A stretch of 64,000 bases of DNA. Source: Bacteroides caccae. Lineage in GTDB: Bacteria > Bacteroidota > Bacteroidia > Bacteroidales > Bacteroidaceae. Position 1 is the first letter of the stretch, and the number at the start of each line of letters is the position of its first letter. The stretch spans positions 2,046,001 through 2,110,000 of the forward strand of contig NZ_CP022412.2 of NCBI RefSeq assembly GCF_002222615.2. Direction: 5' to 3'. Under the pieces are notes generated by a model. It was not told where the DNA came from and ran no database searches. It worked only from the letters and a program-made list of their open reading frames with translations. Positions 17,881 through 26,708 of this stretch are shown here, piece by piece. The translations under genes and the position numbers were made by a program.

Positions 17881-19677
17881 ATGGAAAACTTAAAGAACGT
17901 AGCTCCTATTGAAGATTTCAACTGGGATGCTTATGAAAACGGTGAAGCGGTAACAAACGCAAGCCACGAAGAACTTGAAAAAGCTTACGACGGTACGCTT
18001 AACAAAGTTAACGACCGTGAGGTTGTTGACGGAACCGTAATCGCAATGAACAAGCGTGAAGTAGTTGTGAACATCGGTTACAAATCAGACGGTATCATCC
18101 CTTTGAATGAATTCCGTTATAATCCTGACCTGAAAGTAGGTGATACAGTAGAAGTATACATCGAAAATCAGGAAGACAAAAAAGGACAGCTCGTTCTGTC
18201 ACACAGAAAAGCCCGCGCTACTCGTTCTTGGGACCGCGTGAACGCTGCTCTGGAAAATGAAGAAATTATCAAGGGTTACATCAAGTGCCGCACTAAGGGT
18301 GGTATGATCGTTGACGTATTCGGAATCGAAGCATTCTTGCCGGGTTCTCAGATCGACGTTAAACCGATCCGTGACTATGATGTATTCGTTGGCAAAACAA
18401 TGGAATTCAAAGTTGTTAAGATCAACCAGGAATTCAAAAACGTTGTTGTTTCTCACAAAGCTCTTATCGAAGCCGAATTGGAACAACAGAAGAAAGAAAT
18501 CATCGGTAAACTCGAAAAAGGACAAGTTCTTGAAGGAACTGTTAAAAATATCACATCTTACGGTGTATTCATCGACCTTGGCGGCGTAGACGGTTTGATC
18601 CACATTACAGACCTTTCTTGGGGACGCGTTAGCGATCCGAAAGAAGTTGTTGAACTGGATCAGAAACTTAACGTTGTTATCCTTGACTTTGATGACGAAA
18701 AGAAACGTATCGCTTTGGGTCTGAAACAACTTACTCCGCATCCATGGGATGCTCTTGATCCTGACTTGAAAGTTGGTGACAAGGTGAAAGGTAAAGTTGT
18801 TGTTATGGCTGACTACGGTGCATTCATCGAAATCGCTGCCGGCGTAGAAGGTTTGATCCACGTTTCAGAAATGTCTTGGAGCCAACACCTGCGTTCTGCA
18901 CAGGACTTCATGAAGGTAGGCGACGAAGTAGAAGCTGTTGTGCTTACACTTGACCGCGAAGAACGTAAGATGTCTTTGGGTATCAAACAACTGAAACAAG
19001 ATCCATGGGAAACTATCGAAGAAAAGTATCCTGTTGGTTCTAAGCATACTGCTAAAGTACGCAACTTCACTAACTTCGGTGTATTCGTAGAAATCGAAGA
19101 AGGTGTAGACGGCTTGATCCACATCTCTGACCTTTCTTGGACTAAGAAAGTGAAACACCCGTCAGAATTTACTCAGATTGGTGCTGACATTGAAGTTCAG
19201 GTATTGGAAATCGACAAAGAAAACCGTCGCTTGAGCCTTGGTCACAAACAACTCGAAGAAAATCCTTGGGATGTATTCGAAACTGTATTTACAGTAGGTT
19301 CTGTACACGAAGGTACGATCATCGAAATGTTGGATAAGGGTGCTGTTGTAGCTCTTCCTTATGGTGTAGAAGGTTTCGCAACTCCGAAACACCTTGTAAA
19401 AGAAGACGGTTCACAAGCTCAGCTGGATGAGAAACTTGAATTCAAAGTGATCGAATTCAACAAGGACGCTAAGAGAATCATCCTGTCTCACAGCCGTATC
19501 TTCGAAGATGTAGCTAAAGCTGAAGAAAGAGCTGAAAAGAAGGCTGCTTCCGGTGCTAAGAAGACATCTAACAAGAGAGAAGATTCTCCGATGATCCAAA
19601 ACCAAGCTGCTTCAACTACACTGGGCGATATCGACGCTCTTGCTGCATTGAAAGAACAGTTGGAAGGAAAGAAATAA
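17881..19677 (+). CDS. rpsA: 30S ribosomal protein S1
   Basis: S1 is the large RNA-binding protein of the small ribosomal subunit that helps recruit and unfold mRNA. The 598 residues contain six S1 OB-fold repeats at about 45-115, 125-195, 215-283, 302-372, 390-458 and 475-545, with signatures such as YGVFIDLGGVDGLIHITDLSW-like blocks ending in SW. An acidic N-terminal leader (MENLKNVAPIEDFNW) and a lysine-rich tail follow the Bacteroidetes form. Codon use is strongly biased, as expected for a highly expressed gene, and differs visibly from the neighbouring helicase gene. A strong promoter precedes it and an intrinsic terminator follows, so it is monocistronic. Confidence 0.97.
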   Translation: MENLKNVAPIEDFNWDAYENGEAVTNASHEELEKAYDGTLNKVNDREVVDGTVIAMNKREVVVNIGYKSDGIIPLNEFRYNPDLKVGDTVEVYIENQEDKKGQLVLSHRKARATRSWDRVNAALENEEIIKGYIKCRTKGGMIVDVFGIEAFLPGSQIDVKPIRDYDVFVGKTMEFKVVKINQEFKNVVVSHKALIEAELEQQKKEIIGKLEKGQVLEGTVKNITSYGVFIDLGGVDGLIHITDLSWGRVSDPKEVVELDQKLNVVILDFDDEKKRIALGLKQLTPHPWDALDPDLKVGDKVKGKVVVMADYGAFIEIAAGVEGLIHVSEMSWSQHLRSAQDFMKVGDEVEAVVLTLDREERKMSLGIKQLKQDPWETIEEKYPVGSKHTAKVRNFTNFGVFVEIEEGVDGLIHISDLSWTKKVKHPSEFTQIGADIEVQVLEIDKENRRLSLGHKQLEENPWDVFETVFTVGSVHEGTIIEMLDKGAVVALPYGVEGFATPKHLVKEDGSQAQLDEKLEFKVIEFNKDAKRIILSHSRIFEDVAKAEERAEKKAASGAKKTSNKREDSPMIQNQAASTTLGDIDALAALKEQLEGKK

Positions 19678-19700
19678 TAAGAAGTATTTCCAGATAAATA

Positions 19701-19735
19701 AAAAGGCGTTCCGGTTATTCGGGACGCCTTTTTTG
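19701..19735 (+). terminator. Intrinsic terminator of rpsA
   Basis: AAAGGCGTTCCG pairs with CGGGACGCCTTT (one G-T pair) around a short loop, followed by a T run. It lies 24 nt after the rpsA stop codon. Confidence 0.88.
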
Positions 19736-19856
19736 TGTTTACGGATATGATGTCGTATGAAAGAGGAACTGAATTTTATATGGATAACAGGGATGATAGA
19801 GACAGTCTATTGTAACTTTTTTCTTTATTCTTTGCAAGATTGAATCTGAAATACTC

Positions 19857-19864
19857 TATCTTTG
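19857..19864 (+). promoter_or_regulatory. rnz -7 element (TATCTTTG)
   Basis: TATCTTTG ends only 6 nt before the rnz ATG at 19871, so the transcript should have almost no 5' leader. A TTTG at 19831-19834 may be the -33 box, although the 22-base spacing is slightly long. Confidence 0.6.
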
Positions 19865-19870
19865 CATGAA

Positions 19871-20809
19871 ATGGAAAAATTTGAGCTACATATATTAGGA
19901 TGCGGTTCCGCTTTGCCTACCACGCGCCATTTCGCGACGTCCCAAGTCGTGAACTTGCGTGAAAAGTTGTTTATGATCGACTGTGGAGAGGGTGCGCAGA
20001 TGCAGTTGCGCCGCTCCCGGCTGAAGTTTTCCCGTTTGAATCATATCTTTATCTCCCATTTGCATGGCGACCATTGCTTTGGCTTGCTGGGGTTAATTTC
20101 TACATTCGGGCTGTTGGGCAGGACTGCCGATTTGCATATCCATTCCCCGGAAGGACTTGAAGAACTGTTTGCTCCGATGCTTGCCTTCTTTTGTAAGACG
20201 CTGACGTATAAAGTACTCTTTCACGAATTTGAAACGAAAGAACCGGCACTTATCTATGACGACCGTTCGGTGACGGTAACTACGATCCCCCTGAAACATC
20301 GTATCCCTTGTTGCGGATTCCTGTTTGAAGAGAAGCAACGCCCGAATCATATAATCAGAGACATGGTGGACTTTTACAAAGTTCCTGTCTACGAGTTGAA
20401 CCGGATTAAGAACGGGGCGGATTTTGTCACTCCCGAGGGAGAAGTGATTGCAAACTCCCGCCTGACACGTCCTTCGGCTCCGGCGAGAAAATACGCTTAT
20501 TGTTCCGATACAATGTATCTGCCTAAGATTGCCGAACAGATAAAAGGAGTGGATTTACTTTTCCACGAATCAACCTTTGCACAGACGGAACAGGCACGTG
20601 CCAAGGAGACTTACCATACAACGGCTGCGCAAGCTGCCCAACTGGCTTTGGACGCAGAGGTGAAACAATTGGTTATCGGACATTTCTCAGCTCGTTATGA
20701 AGATGAATCGGTATTGCTCAATGAAGCAGCGGCTATCTTCCCGCAAACGATATTAGCGAAAGAAAATCTATGCATTGACGTTGACGGAGGAACTGCGCAT
20801 GAAAAGTAA
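19871..20809 (+). CDS. rnz: Ribonuclease Z
   Basis: This is a metallo-beta-lactamase-fold endonuclease that trims the 3' ends of tRNA precursors. The zinc-binding HxHxDH motif is seen as ISHLHGDHCFG near residue 60, preceded by the family start FELHILGCGSALPTT and followed later by conserved C-terminal ligands (FHESTF, IGHFSARY). The length of 312 residues is normal. The ATG at 19871 is preferred over the TTG at 19862 because the latter lies inside the -7 box. It overlaps the start of the downstream L,D-transpeptidase by 11 nt, so the two are cotranscribed. Confidence 0.95.
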   Translation: MEKFELHILGCGSALPTTRHFATSQVVNLREKLFMIDCGEGAQMQLRRSRLKFSRLNHIFISHLHGDHCFGLLGLISTFGLLGRTADLHIHSPEGLEELFAPMLAFFCKTLTYKVLFHEFETKEPALIYDDRSVTVTTIPLKHRIPCCGFLFEEKQRPNHIIRDMVDFYKVPVYELNRIKNGADFVTPEGEVIANSRLTRPSAPARKYAYCSDTMYLPKIAEQIKGVDLLFHESTFAQTEQARAKETYHTTAAQAAQLALDAEVKQLVIGHFSARYEDESVLLNEAAAIFPQTILAKENLCIDVDGGTAHEK

Positions 20810-22343
20810 AAGACTTCTATGGGGTATGGTGATAGGATTGATAGCTTGTCTGGCAGCCTGTAAAAAAGAGCAGCCTCAATCTCCGATACCCGATTCTCCG
20901 GCTTCCTTGCAGAAGTTGTTCAATCCCGCTTATCAAATCAGTACGGACAGCATACACCGGATGATTCGCTCATATCTGGACGAGAATAAACAGGTTACTC
21001 CCTGGGACTCGGCTCTAGTAGCTTATTATCAGGAGAAAGATGAATTCTTCTGGCTGAATGATTCTCTGGTATCCGATAAACCGGCTACACAGCCAGCAGA
21101 CTCTCTGTTATACTGGTTAGGAAATATCTCGAAACATGGCATTCATCCGGGGCTTTACCTTACAGATAGTATTCGTAACGATTTGGAGCAAATACGTACC
21201 TTGCAACTGCAAGGGAAAAAGACAATGAATCGCTTGCTGGCCGACGTGGAATATCGGTTGACATCTGCTTACCTGTCCTATGTTTGCCGACTAAAGTTCG
21301 GCTTTCTGCCTCCCGAACGGAGGTGGAACGATTCGATCGATCGGATTCCTTTAAAACGCTGCGACAAAGAGTTTGCATTGGCAGCTCTCGATTCTCTGCG
21401 GACAGATGCAAATGCGGCTTTCCGACGGGCGCAACCTTCCTCCCGGTTTTATAAAAAGATGCAGGAAGAACTGGAACGCGTGAACTCTTGGGGCGAAACG
21501 GATACGACAGATTATTACCGAAACCGCCTGCTGGTGAATATGGAACGTGCGCGTTGGCAATATGCATTGGAGAAGGGAAAGAAATACGTGGTTGCCAATA
21601 CGGCCGCCTTTATGCTGCAAGCTGTCAACGAAGAAACGGATTCCATTTTGGAAATGCGTATTTGTGTGGGAAGTGTGAAGAATAGGACTCCGCTGTTGTC
21701 GAGTAAAATCTACTATATGGAATTGAACCCATATTGGAATGTTCCCCAAAGTATTATCAGGAAAGAGATTATCCCTACTTACCGCAGGGATACGACATAC
21801 TTTACCCGTAACCGGATGAAGGTATACGATAAAAATGGCACGCAGGTAGATCCGCATAGCATTAAATGGGCGAAGTATGCAGGAAAAGGCGTTCCTTATA
21901 CGGTGAAACAGGATAATAAAGCCGGTAATTCGTTGGGGCGTATTATTTTCCGTTTCCCGAACCCTTATTCCGTTTATCTGCATGATACGCCTTCCAAGTG
22001 GGCTTTCAGTCGGAAGAACCGCGCAGTGAGTCATGGTTGTGTCCGTCTGCAAAAAGCGCTCGACTTTGCATTCTTCCTGCTGAAAGAGCCGGATGAATTG
22101 TTGGAAGACCGTATCCGCATTGCCATGGATATCAAACCGGTAAGCGAGGAAGGAAAGAAATTGCCTATCAGCGCGGCTTACCGTGAACTGAAGCATTACA
22201 GCCTCGAACAATACATACCTTTATTTATAGATTATCAAACCGTCTATCTGTCGGCCGATAATAATATGCGGTATTGTGAGGACATTTACAATTATGATCC
22301 GTCTTTATTAGAGGCGATGAAAAGCCTGAATTTGAAACCATAA
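20799..22343 (+). CDS. L,D-transpeptidase (YkuD family) lipoprotein
   Basis: This envelope enzyme is expected to make 3-3 cross-links in peptidoglycan or attach proteins to it. The lipoprotein signal LIGLIACLAACKKEQ gives a lipidated cysteine near residue 21. A scaffold domain of the YcbB type follows, then the YkuD catalytic domain near 290-430, with the active-site motif HDTPSKWAF then SHGCVRL near residue 412; the catalytic Cys, His and Arg are all present. The ATG at 20799 overlaps the 3' end of rnz. A 27-nt gap leads to an ECF sigma gene on the same strand, so envelope enzyme and stress sigma may be cotranscribed. Confidence 0.9.
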   Translation: MKSKRLLWGMVIGLIACLAACKKEQPQSPIPDSPASLQKLFNPAYQISTDSIHRMIRSYLDENKQVTPWDSALVAYYQEKDEFFWLNDSLVSDKPATQPADSLLYWLGNISKHGIHPGLYLTDSIRNDLEQIRTLQLQGKKTMNRLLADVEYRLTSAYLSYVCRLKFGFLPPERRWNDSIDRIPLKRCDKEFALAALDSLRTDANAAFRRAQPSSRFYKKMQEELERVNSWGETDTTDYYRNRLLVNMERARWQYALEKGKKYVVANTAAFMLQAVNEETDSILEMRICVGSVKNRTPLLSSKIYYMELNPYWNVPQSIIRKEIIPTYRRDTTYFTRNRMKVYDKNGTQVDPHSIKWAKYAGKGVPYTVKQDNKAGNSLGRIIFRFPNPYSVYLHDTPSKWAFSRKNRAVSHGCVRLQKALDFAFFLLKEPDELLEDRIRIAMDIKPVSEEGKKLPISAAYRELKHYSLEQYIPLFIDYQTVYLSADNNMRYCEDIYNYDPSLLEAMKSLNLKP

Positions 22344-22370
22344 ATAAAAACATACAGAAAACGAGAGACT

Positions 22371-22922
22371 ATGACACCTTACAATGAACCCGAGGTTCTG
22401 AAACTTCTCCAGGAGGAGAGTACGCAGCGGAAAGGCTTCGAAATAATTGTGGCGCAATACAGCGAACAATTATACTGGCAAATCCGCCGAATGGTGCTCT
22501 CGCACGAGGATGCGAACGACCTCCTGCAAAATACTTTCATCAAGGCATGGACGAATATCGACTACTTCCGTGCCGAGGCGAAGTTGTCTACCTGGCTCTA
22601 TCGTATTGCGCTGAATGAATGTCTTACTTTTCTGAACAAGCAGCGTGCTACAACGACCATAGCTATTGACGATCCCGAAGCGATGATTGTGCAGAAACTG
22701 GAAAGTGACTCCTATTATTCAGGAGACCAAGTGCAGTTGCTCTTGCAAAAGGCATTGCTGACTTTACCGGAAAAACAGCGCATGGTGTTCAACCTGAAAT
22801 ACTATCAGGAGATGAAGTACGAAGATATGTCGGAGATCTTCGGAACATCGGTCGGAGCGCTGAAAGCATCGTATCATCATGCGGTGAAGAAAATAGAGAA
22901 GTTTTTAGAAGAAGTAGATTAA
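22371..22922 (+). CDS. ECF-type RNA polymerase sigma factor (RpoE-like)
   Basis: This 183-residue sigma factor has region 2 at about 25-75 (YSEQLYWQIRRMVLSHEDA, then LLQNTFIKAWTN) and region 4 at about 125-175 (LPEKQRMVFNLKYYQEMKYE, then GTSVGALKASYHHAVKKI). It is followed by a small single-span membrane protein and a periplasmic protein, an arrangement that suggests an envelope-stress regulon with an anti-sigma. It is unlike the PUL-type ECF genes at 4334 and 31366, because no FecR or SusC is attached. Confidence 0.92.
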   Translation: MTPYNEPEVLKLLQEESTQRKGFEIIVAQYSEQLYWQIRRMVLSHEDANDLLQNTFIKAWTNIDYFRAEAKLSTWLYRIALNECLTFLNKQRATTTIAIDDPEAMIVQKLESDSYYSGDQVQLLLQKALLTLPEKQRMVFNLKYYQEMKYEDMSEIFGTSVGALKASYHHAVKKIEKFLEEVD

Positions 22923-22939
22923 ACCTTTTAAACCGGACA

Positions 22940-23350
22940 ATGTCTAAAGAAAAGAGAGGAGAAAAACGTATGAAAGAAGAAGATATCCTATTGAAGAAGC
23001 TGGGAAAGGAAAATTCCTTCAAAGTTCCCGAAGGTTACTTTGAAAACCTGACTTCAGAGGTGATGAATAAACTTCCTGAAAAAGAAAAAGTAACTTTGAA
23101 GGAAGAACCTGTCAGCACATGGACAAGACTGAAACCATTGCTTTATATGGCAGCTATGTTTATAGGTGCGGCTCTTATTATACGGGTGGCATCGACAGAC
23201 CATAAATCTGTTGCGACAGATGATGTGGCAGTGACAGAAGTAGTGGATACTGAAGTAATATCTGATGAGATGATTGATGTGGCACTGGACCGTGCCATGC
23301 TGGATGATTATTCGTTATATGTTTATTTGAGTGACGCGAGTGTAGAATGA
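22940..23350 (+). CDS. Small single-span membrane protein, probable anti-sigma factor
   Basis: This 136-residue protein has a charged cytoplasmic N-terminus (LLKKLGKENSFKVPEGYFEN), one membrane helix (LLYMAAMFIGAALIIRVA, about residues 67-84) and an acidic periplasmic tail. The gene starts 18 nt after the ECF sigma stop, so it is probably the regulator of that sigma factor. The FKVPEGYFENL motif recurs in small membrane proteins next to ECF genes in Bacteroidetes, as far as I recall. No zinc anti-sigma motif is visible. A shorter start at 22970 (MKEEDILLKK) is possible. Confidence 0.7.
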   Translation: MSKEKRGEKRMKEEDILLKKLGKENSFKVPEGYFENLTSEVMNKLPEKEKVTLKEEPVSTWTRLKPLLYMAAMFIGAALIIRVASTDHKSVATDDVAVTEVVDTEVISDEMIDVALDRAMLDDYSLYVYLSDASVE

Positions 23351-23377
23351 TTTATTAAAACCGATTGAATACAGAAA

Positions 23378-23842
23378 ATGAAAAAAGTAATCGCATTAGT
23401 CGTTTTGTTGTGTGGCTTTATGCCTGTTCTTTGGGCTGCCGACGGGTGTGACCAACATCTGTCCCGTGAAGAGTTCAGGACGAAACAAAAAGCATTTATA
23501 ATAGAACAGGCAGGCTTGAGTAAACAAGAAGCTGCCAAGTTCTTTCCCGTTTATTTCGAACTTCAGGATAAAAAGAAAAAGCTGAATGACGAGTCATGGG
23601 ATTTGATGCGTAAAGGTAAAGATGATAAGACAACGGAAAGCCAATACGAAGAAATAAACGAGAAAGTTGCCAATAACCGTATCGCTGCCGACCAACTTGA
23701 TAAAACCTACCTGAGCAAGTTCAAGAAGATTCTTTCCAGTAAGAAAATATTTCTTGTACAGCGGGCGGAAATGCGTTTCCACCGGGAAATGATAAAAGGC
23801 ATGAACCGCAAGGGTGGCGGAAACGATTCGAAAAGGAAATAA
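23378..23842 (+). CDS. Secreted helical periplasmic protein, Spy/CpxP-like
   Basis: This 154-residue protein has a cleavable signal peptide (KKVIALVVLLCGFMPVLWAA). The mature part is highly charged and helical (EEFRTKQKAFIIEQAGLSKQ, then PVYFELQDKKKKLNDESWDL), like small periplasmic chaperones of the Spy/CpxP kind. It is the third gene of the ECF sigma cluster, 27 nt after the anti-sigma candidate. By analogy it could be a stress-induced chaperone or a sensor that feeds back on the sigma factor; this is an inference from context and composition, as no diagnostic motif is present. Confidence 0.65.
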   Translation: MKKVIALVVLLCGFMPVLWAADGCDQHLSREEFRTKQKAFIIEQAGLSKQEAAKFFPVYFELQDKKKKLNDESWDLMRKGKDDKTTESQYEEINEKVANNRIAADQLDKTYLSKFKKILSSKKIFLVQRAEMRFHREMIKGMNRKGGGNDSKRK

Positions 23843-23849
23843 TGATGAA

Positions 23850-23937
23850 AAACAGAGGCTCTGTTTCGTGCAAACAGACGCTCTGTTCAGGTAAAATAGA
23901 GGCTCCGTTTCACTGAAACAGAGCCTCTGTTTTTTTT
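23850..23937. repeat. Four-copy 22-bp palindromic tandem array (first locus)
   Basis: Units begin at 23850, 23872, 23894 and 23916, exactly 22 bp apart. Each has a 17-bp palindrome close to AAACAGAGGCTCTGTTT followed by five variable bases. The fourth copy is followed by a run of T and could act as an intrinsic terminator for the gene cluster to the left. The array sits between convergent genes. The same unit recurs at 55750-55837. Confidence 0.9.
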
Positions 23938-23952
23938 GTTTATAAGGGAGGT

Positions 23953-24741
23953 TTATAATCCTTTCTTTTTTGCTTCATTCCAGATCGCGTCCATTTCTTC
24001 AAGAGACATATCTTTCAGGTTTTTCCCTTCTTTAATGGTATGTTCCTCCAGATAGTTAAAGCGGCGGATGAATTTCTGGTTGGTACGTTCCAAGGCATTG
24101 TCGGGATTGATTTTATAGAGGCGTGCCGCATTGATGAGACTGAACATGACATCTCCGAATTCAGTTTCCGCCTTGTCCTTGTCCATGTTGGCTACTTCCT
24201 CCTGAAATTCACCGATTTCTTCTTTCACTTTATCCCATACTTGTTCCCGTTCTTCCCAGTCGAAACCGACATTGCGTGCTTTATCCTGAATGCGGTATGC
24301 CTTGATTAACGAAGGGAGGGCGGCAGGGACTCCGCTTAACACACTTTTGTTTCCGTCTTTCTCCTTCAGTTTCAACTGTTCCCAGTTTTCGGAAACCTGT
24401 CCTGCCGTTTCCGCCTTGACTTCTCCGAATACGTGGGGGTGACGGAAAATCAGTTTGTCGCAGAGCTTGTCGCAAACATCCTTGATGTCGAAATCTCCTG
24501 TTTCCGAGCCGATCTTGGCATAGAAAGCGACGTGCAACAGGACATCTCCCAACTCTTTACAGATATCCTTCTTGTCATCTCTCATCAGGGCATCGCAAAG
24601 TTCGTAAGTTTCTTCTATCGTATTGGGACGAAGGCTTTCATTTGTCTGCTTGCGGTCCCACGGACATTTGACCCGCAATTCGTCAAGTATGTCCAGGAAG
24701 CGTCCGAAGGCTTCCATTTGTTCTTGTCTGGTATGTGACAT
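23953..24741 (-). CDS. mazG: Nucleoside triphosphate pyrophosphohydrolase
   Basis: MazG hydrolyses nucleoside triphosphates to monophosphates and pyrophosphate and is thought to clear aberrant or alarmone-related nucleotides in the cytoplasm. The 262 residues contain two MazG-type domains: an N-terminal one with LDELRVKCPWDRKQTNESLR and EETYELCDAL, then KELGDVLLHVAFYAKIG, and a C-terminal one with KVKEEIGEFQEEVA and EFGDVMFSLINAARL. The EExxE and ExxD metal-binding patterns are present. The start is at 24741, and a TAACTTTG -7 element (24768-24775, minus strand) precedes it. It stands alone. Confidence 0.94.
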   Translation of the reverse strand: MSHTRQEQMEAFGRFLDILDELRVKCPWDRKQTNESLRPNTIEETYELCDALMRDDKKDICKELGDVLLHVAFYAKIGSETGDFDIKDVCDKLCDKLIFRHPHVFGEVKAETAGQVSENWEQLKLKEKDGNKSVLSGVPAALPSLIKAYRIQDKARNVGFDWEEREQVWDKVKEEIGEFQEEVANMDKDKAETEFGDVMFSLINAARLYKINPDNALERTNQKFIRRFNYLEEHTIKEGKNLKDMSLEEMDAIWNEAKKKGL

Positions 24742-24767
24742 AATCAGTTTATTTTTTTAGAATGCTG

Positions 24768-24775
24768 CAAAGTTA
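24768..24775 (-). promoter_or_regulatory. mazG -7 element (TAACTTTG)
   Basis: The minus strand reads TAACTTTGC 27 nt before the mazG start, with a possible TTTG -33 box at 24792-24795. It lies in the short gap after the DUF3810 gene. Confidence 0.6.
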
Positions 24776-24813
24776 GTTTAATCCTGCTACACAAAAGAAA
24801 AATTTCTTATTAA

Positions 24814-25866
24814 TTATCGGTTCTTCCACTCTTGATAGGAAATCAGTAATCCTATCACCTCCGAATAGTTTCGGCGACCGCTCTCTATCTTGTTCCCTTT
24901 CAGGTAAAGGTCGTATATCCAGTCCTGCACAGCACCGACGACCGGGCTGTATTTGGCGGCCCAATATGTCTGATTGGCCTTCGCTAGTTCGATAATCTCC
25001 GGGCGGATACGTTTCAGGAGTTTCGCGTATTCTTCTTTCGGCAGCAATCTTTGCGCATTTCCCAGTACATGATTGAGCACGGAGAAATATCCGGAGAAGC
25101 GAATGCCCATGGCTTGCGAGCGGGTACAAACCTGATATGCATAGAAATTTGCTTCCGCTTCGCTGGTGATACCAAGCAGGTGGGCTAGTTCGTGGGCGTA
25201 AGTAGCCGGATAATTGGCCGGAAGTAAATCTCCGTTGAGTGTAAACTCACAAAAGAAAGGTCCCATGCTGCCGGTGACTCCCACCATTGAAATAAACGGA
25301 GTAAACATCATTGTTTTTACTCTCGGGGCATCATGTGGCGGACGGTGAACGCCCAGACTGTCGCTTAACTGTTTGTATAGCCGTACGGTTTCTTCCCGAA
25401 TCAAATCCCGGTTAATACTGTTTATGGGAGTGTACGAACGGTTCAGTCGGGTAATATATTCGTTCACGAATTTCTGAAAATTCTCGGGTGTGTAGGCGGT
25501 ATACGGAATTTCGGTCCGTTGGTAAAAGTTCTTTTGAGAATAATTCAATCCCCAGGCAAGATAGAACCATACATACACCCACAACAGGTATTCGCCGTCG
25601 CGCAGCAAAATCTTTTTCCAAGGTGTCTTCTTGCGCAGGCGGGTGTAGATCGGATAAATAATGATTCCGGCAATGCTGAGAAATATAAATAGATCTCCTA
25701 TGGCGAAAGGAAACAGGTTCGAAAAAGAGGATAGAATATAGGAAAAGCAGGGGTAGACTGTTTGCGAATAAAACGTCGCCAGAGCAGGAATTAATTGAGT
25801 CAGCCACACCAGGCCCAATAATACTCCCAGAACTAAATATCTAACATTTGGCTTCATTTTCATCAT
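24814..25866 (-). CDS. DUF3810-family membrane protein with HExxH metalloprotease-like motif
   Basis: This roughly 350-residue inner-membrane protein has three N-terminal hydrophobic segments (YLVLGVLLGLVWLTQLIPAL, FAIGDLFIFLSIAGIIIY and LLWVYVWFYLAWGLNYS) followed by a soluble domain. That domain has a zincin-type sequence HELAHLLGITSEAEANFYAY near residue 225, which supplies an HExxH and a downstream glutamate. It fits the DUF3810 family, which has no assigned substrate. ATGs at 25866, 25863 and 25857 are all possible; the open frame extends to 25887. It reads in the same direction as mazG. Confidence 0.83.
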   Translation of the reverse strand: MMKMKPNVRYLVLGVLLGLVWLTQLIPALATFYSQTVYPCFSYILSSFSNLFPFAIGDLFIFLSIAGIIIYPIYTRLRKKTPWKKILLRDGEYLLWVYVWFYLAWGLNYSQKNFYQRTEIPYTAYTPENFQKFVNEYITRLNRSYTPINSINRDLIREETVRLYKQLSDSLGVHRPPHDAPRVKTMMFTPFISMVGVTGSMGPFFCEFTLNGDLLPANYPATYAHELAHLLGITSEAEANFYAYQVCTRSQAMGIRFSGYFSVLNHVLGNAQRLLPKEEYAKLLKRIRPEIIELAKANQTYWAAKYSPVVGAVQDWIYDLYLKGNKIESGRRNYSEVIGLLISYQEWKNR

Positions 25867-26006
25867 TTGTCTACTATTGGTCAACAAAAATATGCATTAA
25901 ATAAACGTCGCGCGAAAAAATACCTCTATATTTGCAAAAAATCTGTTAACAGTGACTTTATTCCCCGTGTGATAGAGGCGATTGTTGAACATAAACCGGA
26001 TAAAAA

Positions 26007-26645
26007 ATGGCTACGACCGAAGAAATTGAGAAGTATTGCCGGAATTGCGTGTCGCGTGATTTTGTGAATGGAAAAGGCCTTGTATGTTCTCGCACCAGAG
26101 ACCTTCCTGCATTTAAAGAGGAGTGCGAAAGTTTTCAGAAAGACGAAGAACTGGAGAAAATGGCTCCGCCCAAACCGGATGACTTCCCTGTAACGTTGAC
26201 AAGAGAAGAAATGCTTGCCGAAGAAAATCTGCCGAAGGGTGTGTTATATGCAGTTATCGCTTGTATAGTGGGTGCGGCGGCATGGGGATTAATATCTGTT
26301 TCTACCGGTTATCAGATAGGATATATGGCTATCGGTATCGGTTTTCTGGTGGGTTTCGCCATGCGGCAGGGAAAAGGGATACGTCCTGTTTTTGGAATAA
26401 TCGGCGCAACGCTGGCTTTACTTAGTTGTGTGTTGGGTGATTTCTTTTCTATCATCGGATATATTGCCAAGGATTATGATATGTCCTATACGGATGTATT
26501 GTTTGGAGCAGACTATGCTGAAATCTTCTCTTTGATGACCGAGAATCTGGCTTCCATGACTATCTTATTTTATGGATTTGCTGTTTATGAGGGATATAAA
26601 TTCTCATTCCGTGCACAGAATCAGCCCGAGGGTGGTAAGATTTGA
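26007..26645 (+). CDS. Uncharacterised membrane protein with N-terminal cysteine cluster
   Basis: I do not recognise a named family with certainty. The 212-residue protein has an N-terminal cytoplasmic part with four cysteines (EKYCRNCVSRDF, then VCSRTRD and EECESFQ) that could bind a metal. Four hydrophobic segments follow (GVLYAVIACIVGAAAWGLI, YMAIGIGFLVGFAM, VFGIIGATLALLSCVLGDFF, and a last one near MTILFYGFAVYEG). A TATATTTG element at 25927-25934 probably drives it. It precedes valS on the same strand but with its own promoter. Similar proteins are common in Bacteroidetes, so it is probably a real conserved gene of unknown role. Confidence 0.75.
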   Translation: MATTEEIEKYCRNCVSRDFVNGKGLVCSRTRDLPAFKEECESFQKDEELEKMAPPKPDDFPVTLTREEMLAEENLPKGVLYAVIACIVGAAAWGLISVSTGYQIGYMAIGIGFLVGFAMRQGKGIRPVFGIIGATLALLSCVLGDFFSIIGYIAKDYDMSYTDVLFGADYAEIFSLMTENLASMTILFYGFAVYEGYKFSFRAQNQPEGGKI

Positions 26646-26708
26646 ATTTTAATTATTAATTTTGCACCCGTTATTTTTGAATATACATTATCATATACAT
26701 AAAACAAT

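Noticed and set aside
18199..18861. A 220-codon minus-strand frame inside rpsA
   Set aside because: It is antisense to S1 repeats and has low-complexity Phe/Asp-rich content.
23850..23937. CRISPR array
   Set aside because: The spacers are only five bases, the repeats are palindromic and there are no cas genes; the same holds for the arrays at 46058, 46227 and 55750.
25867..26067. A 66-codon plus-strand frame before the cysteine-cluster membrane protein
   Set aside because: It crosses the promoter of that gene and overlaps its start in another frame, with no coding signal.
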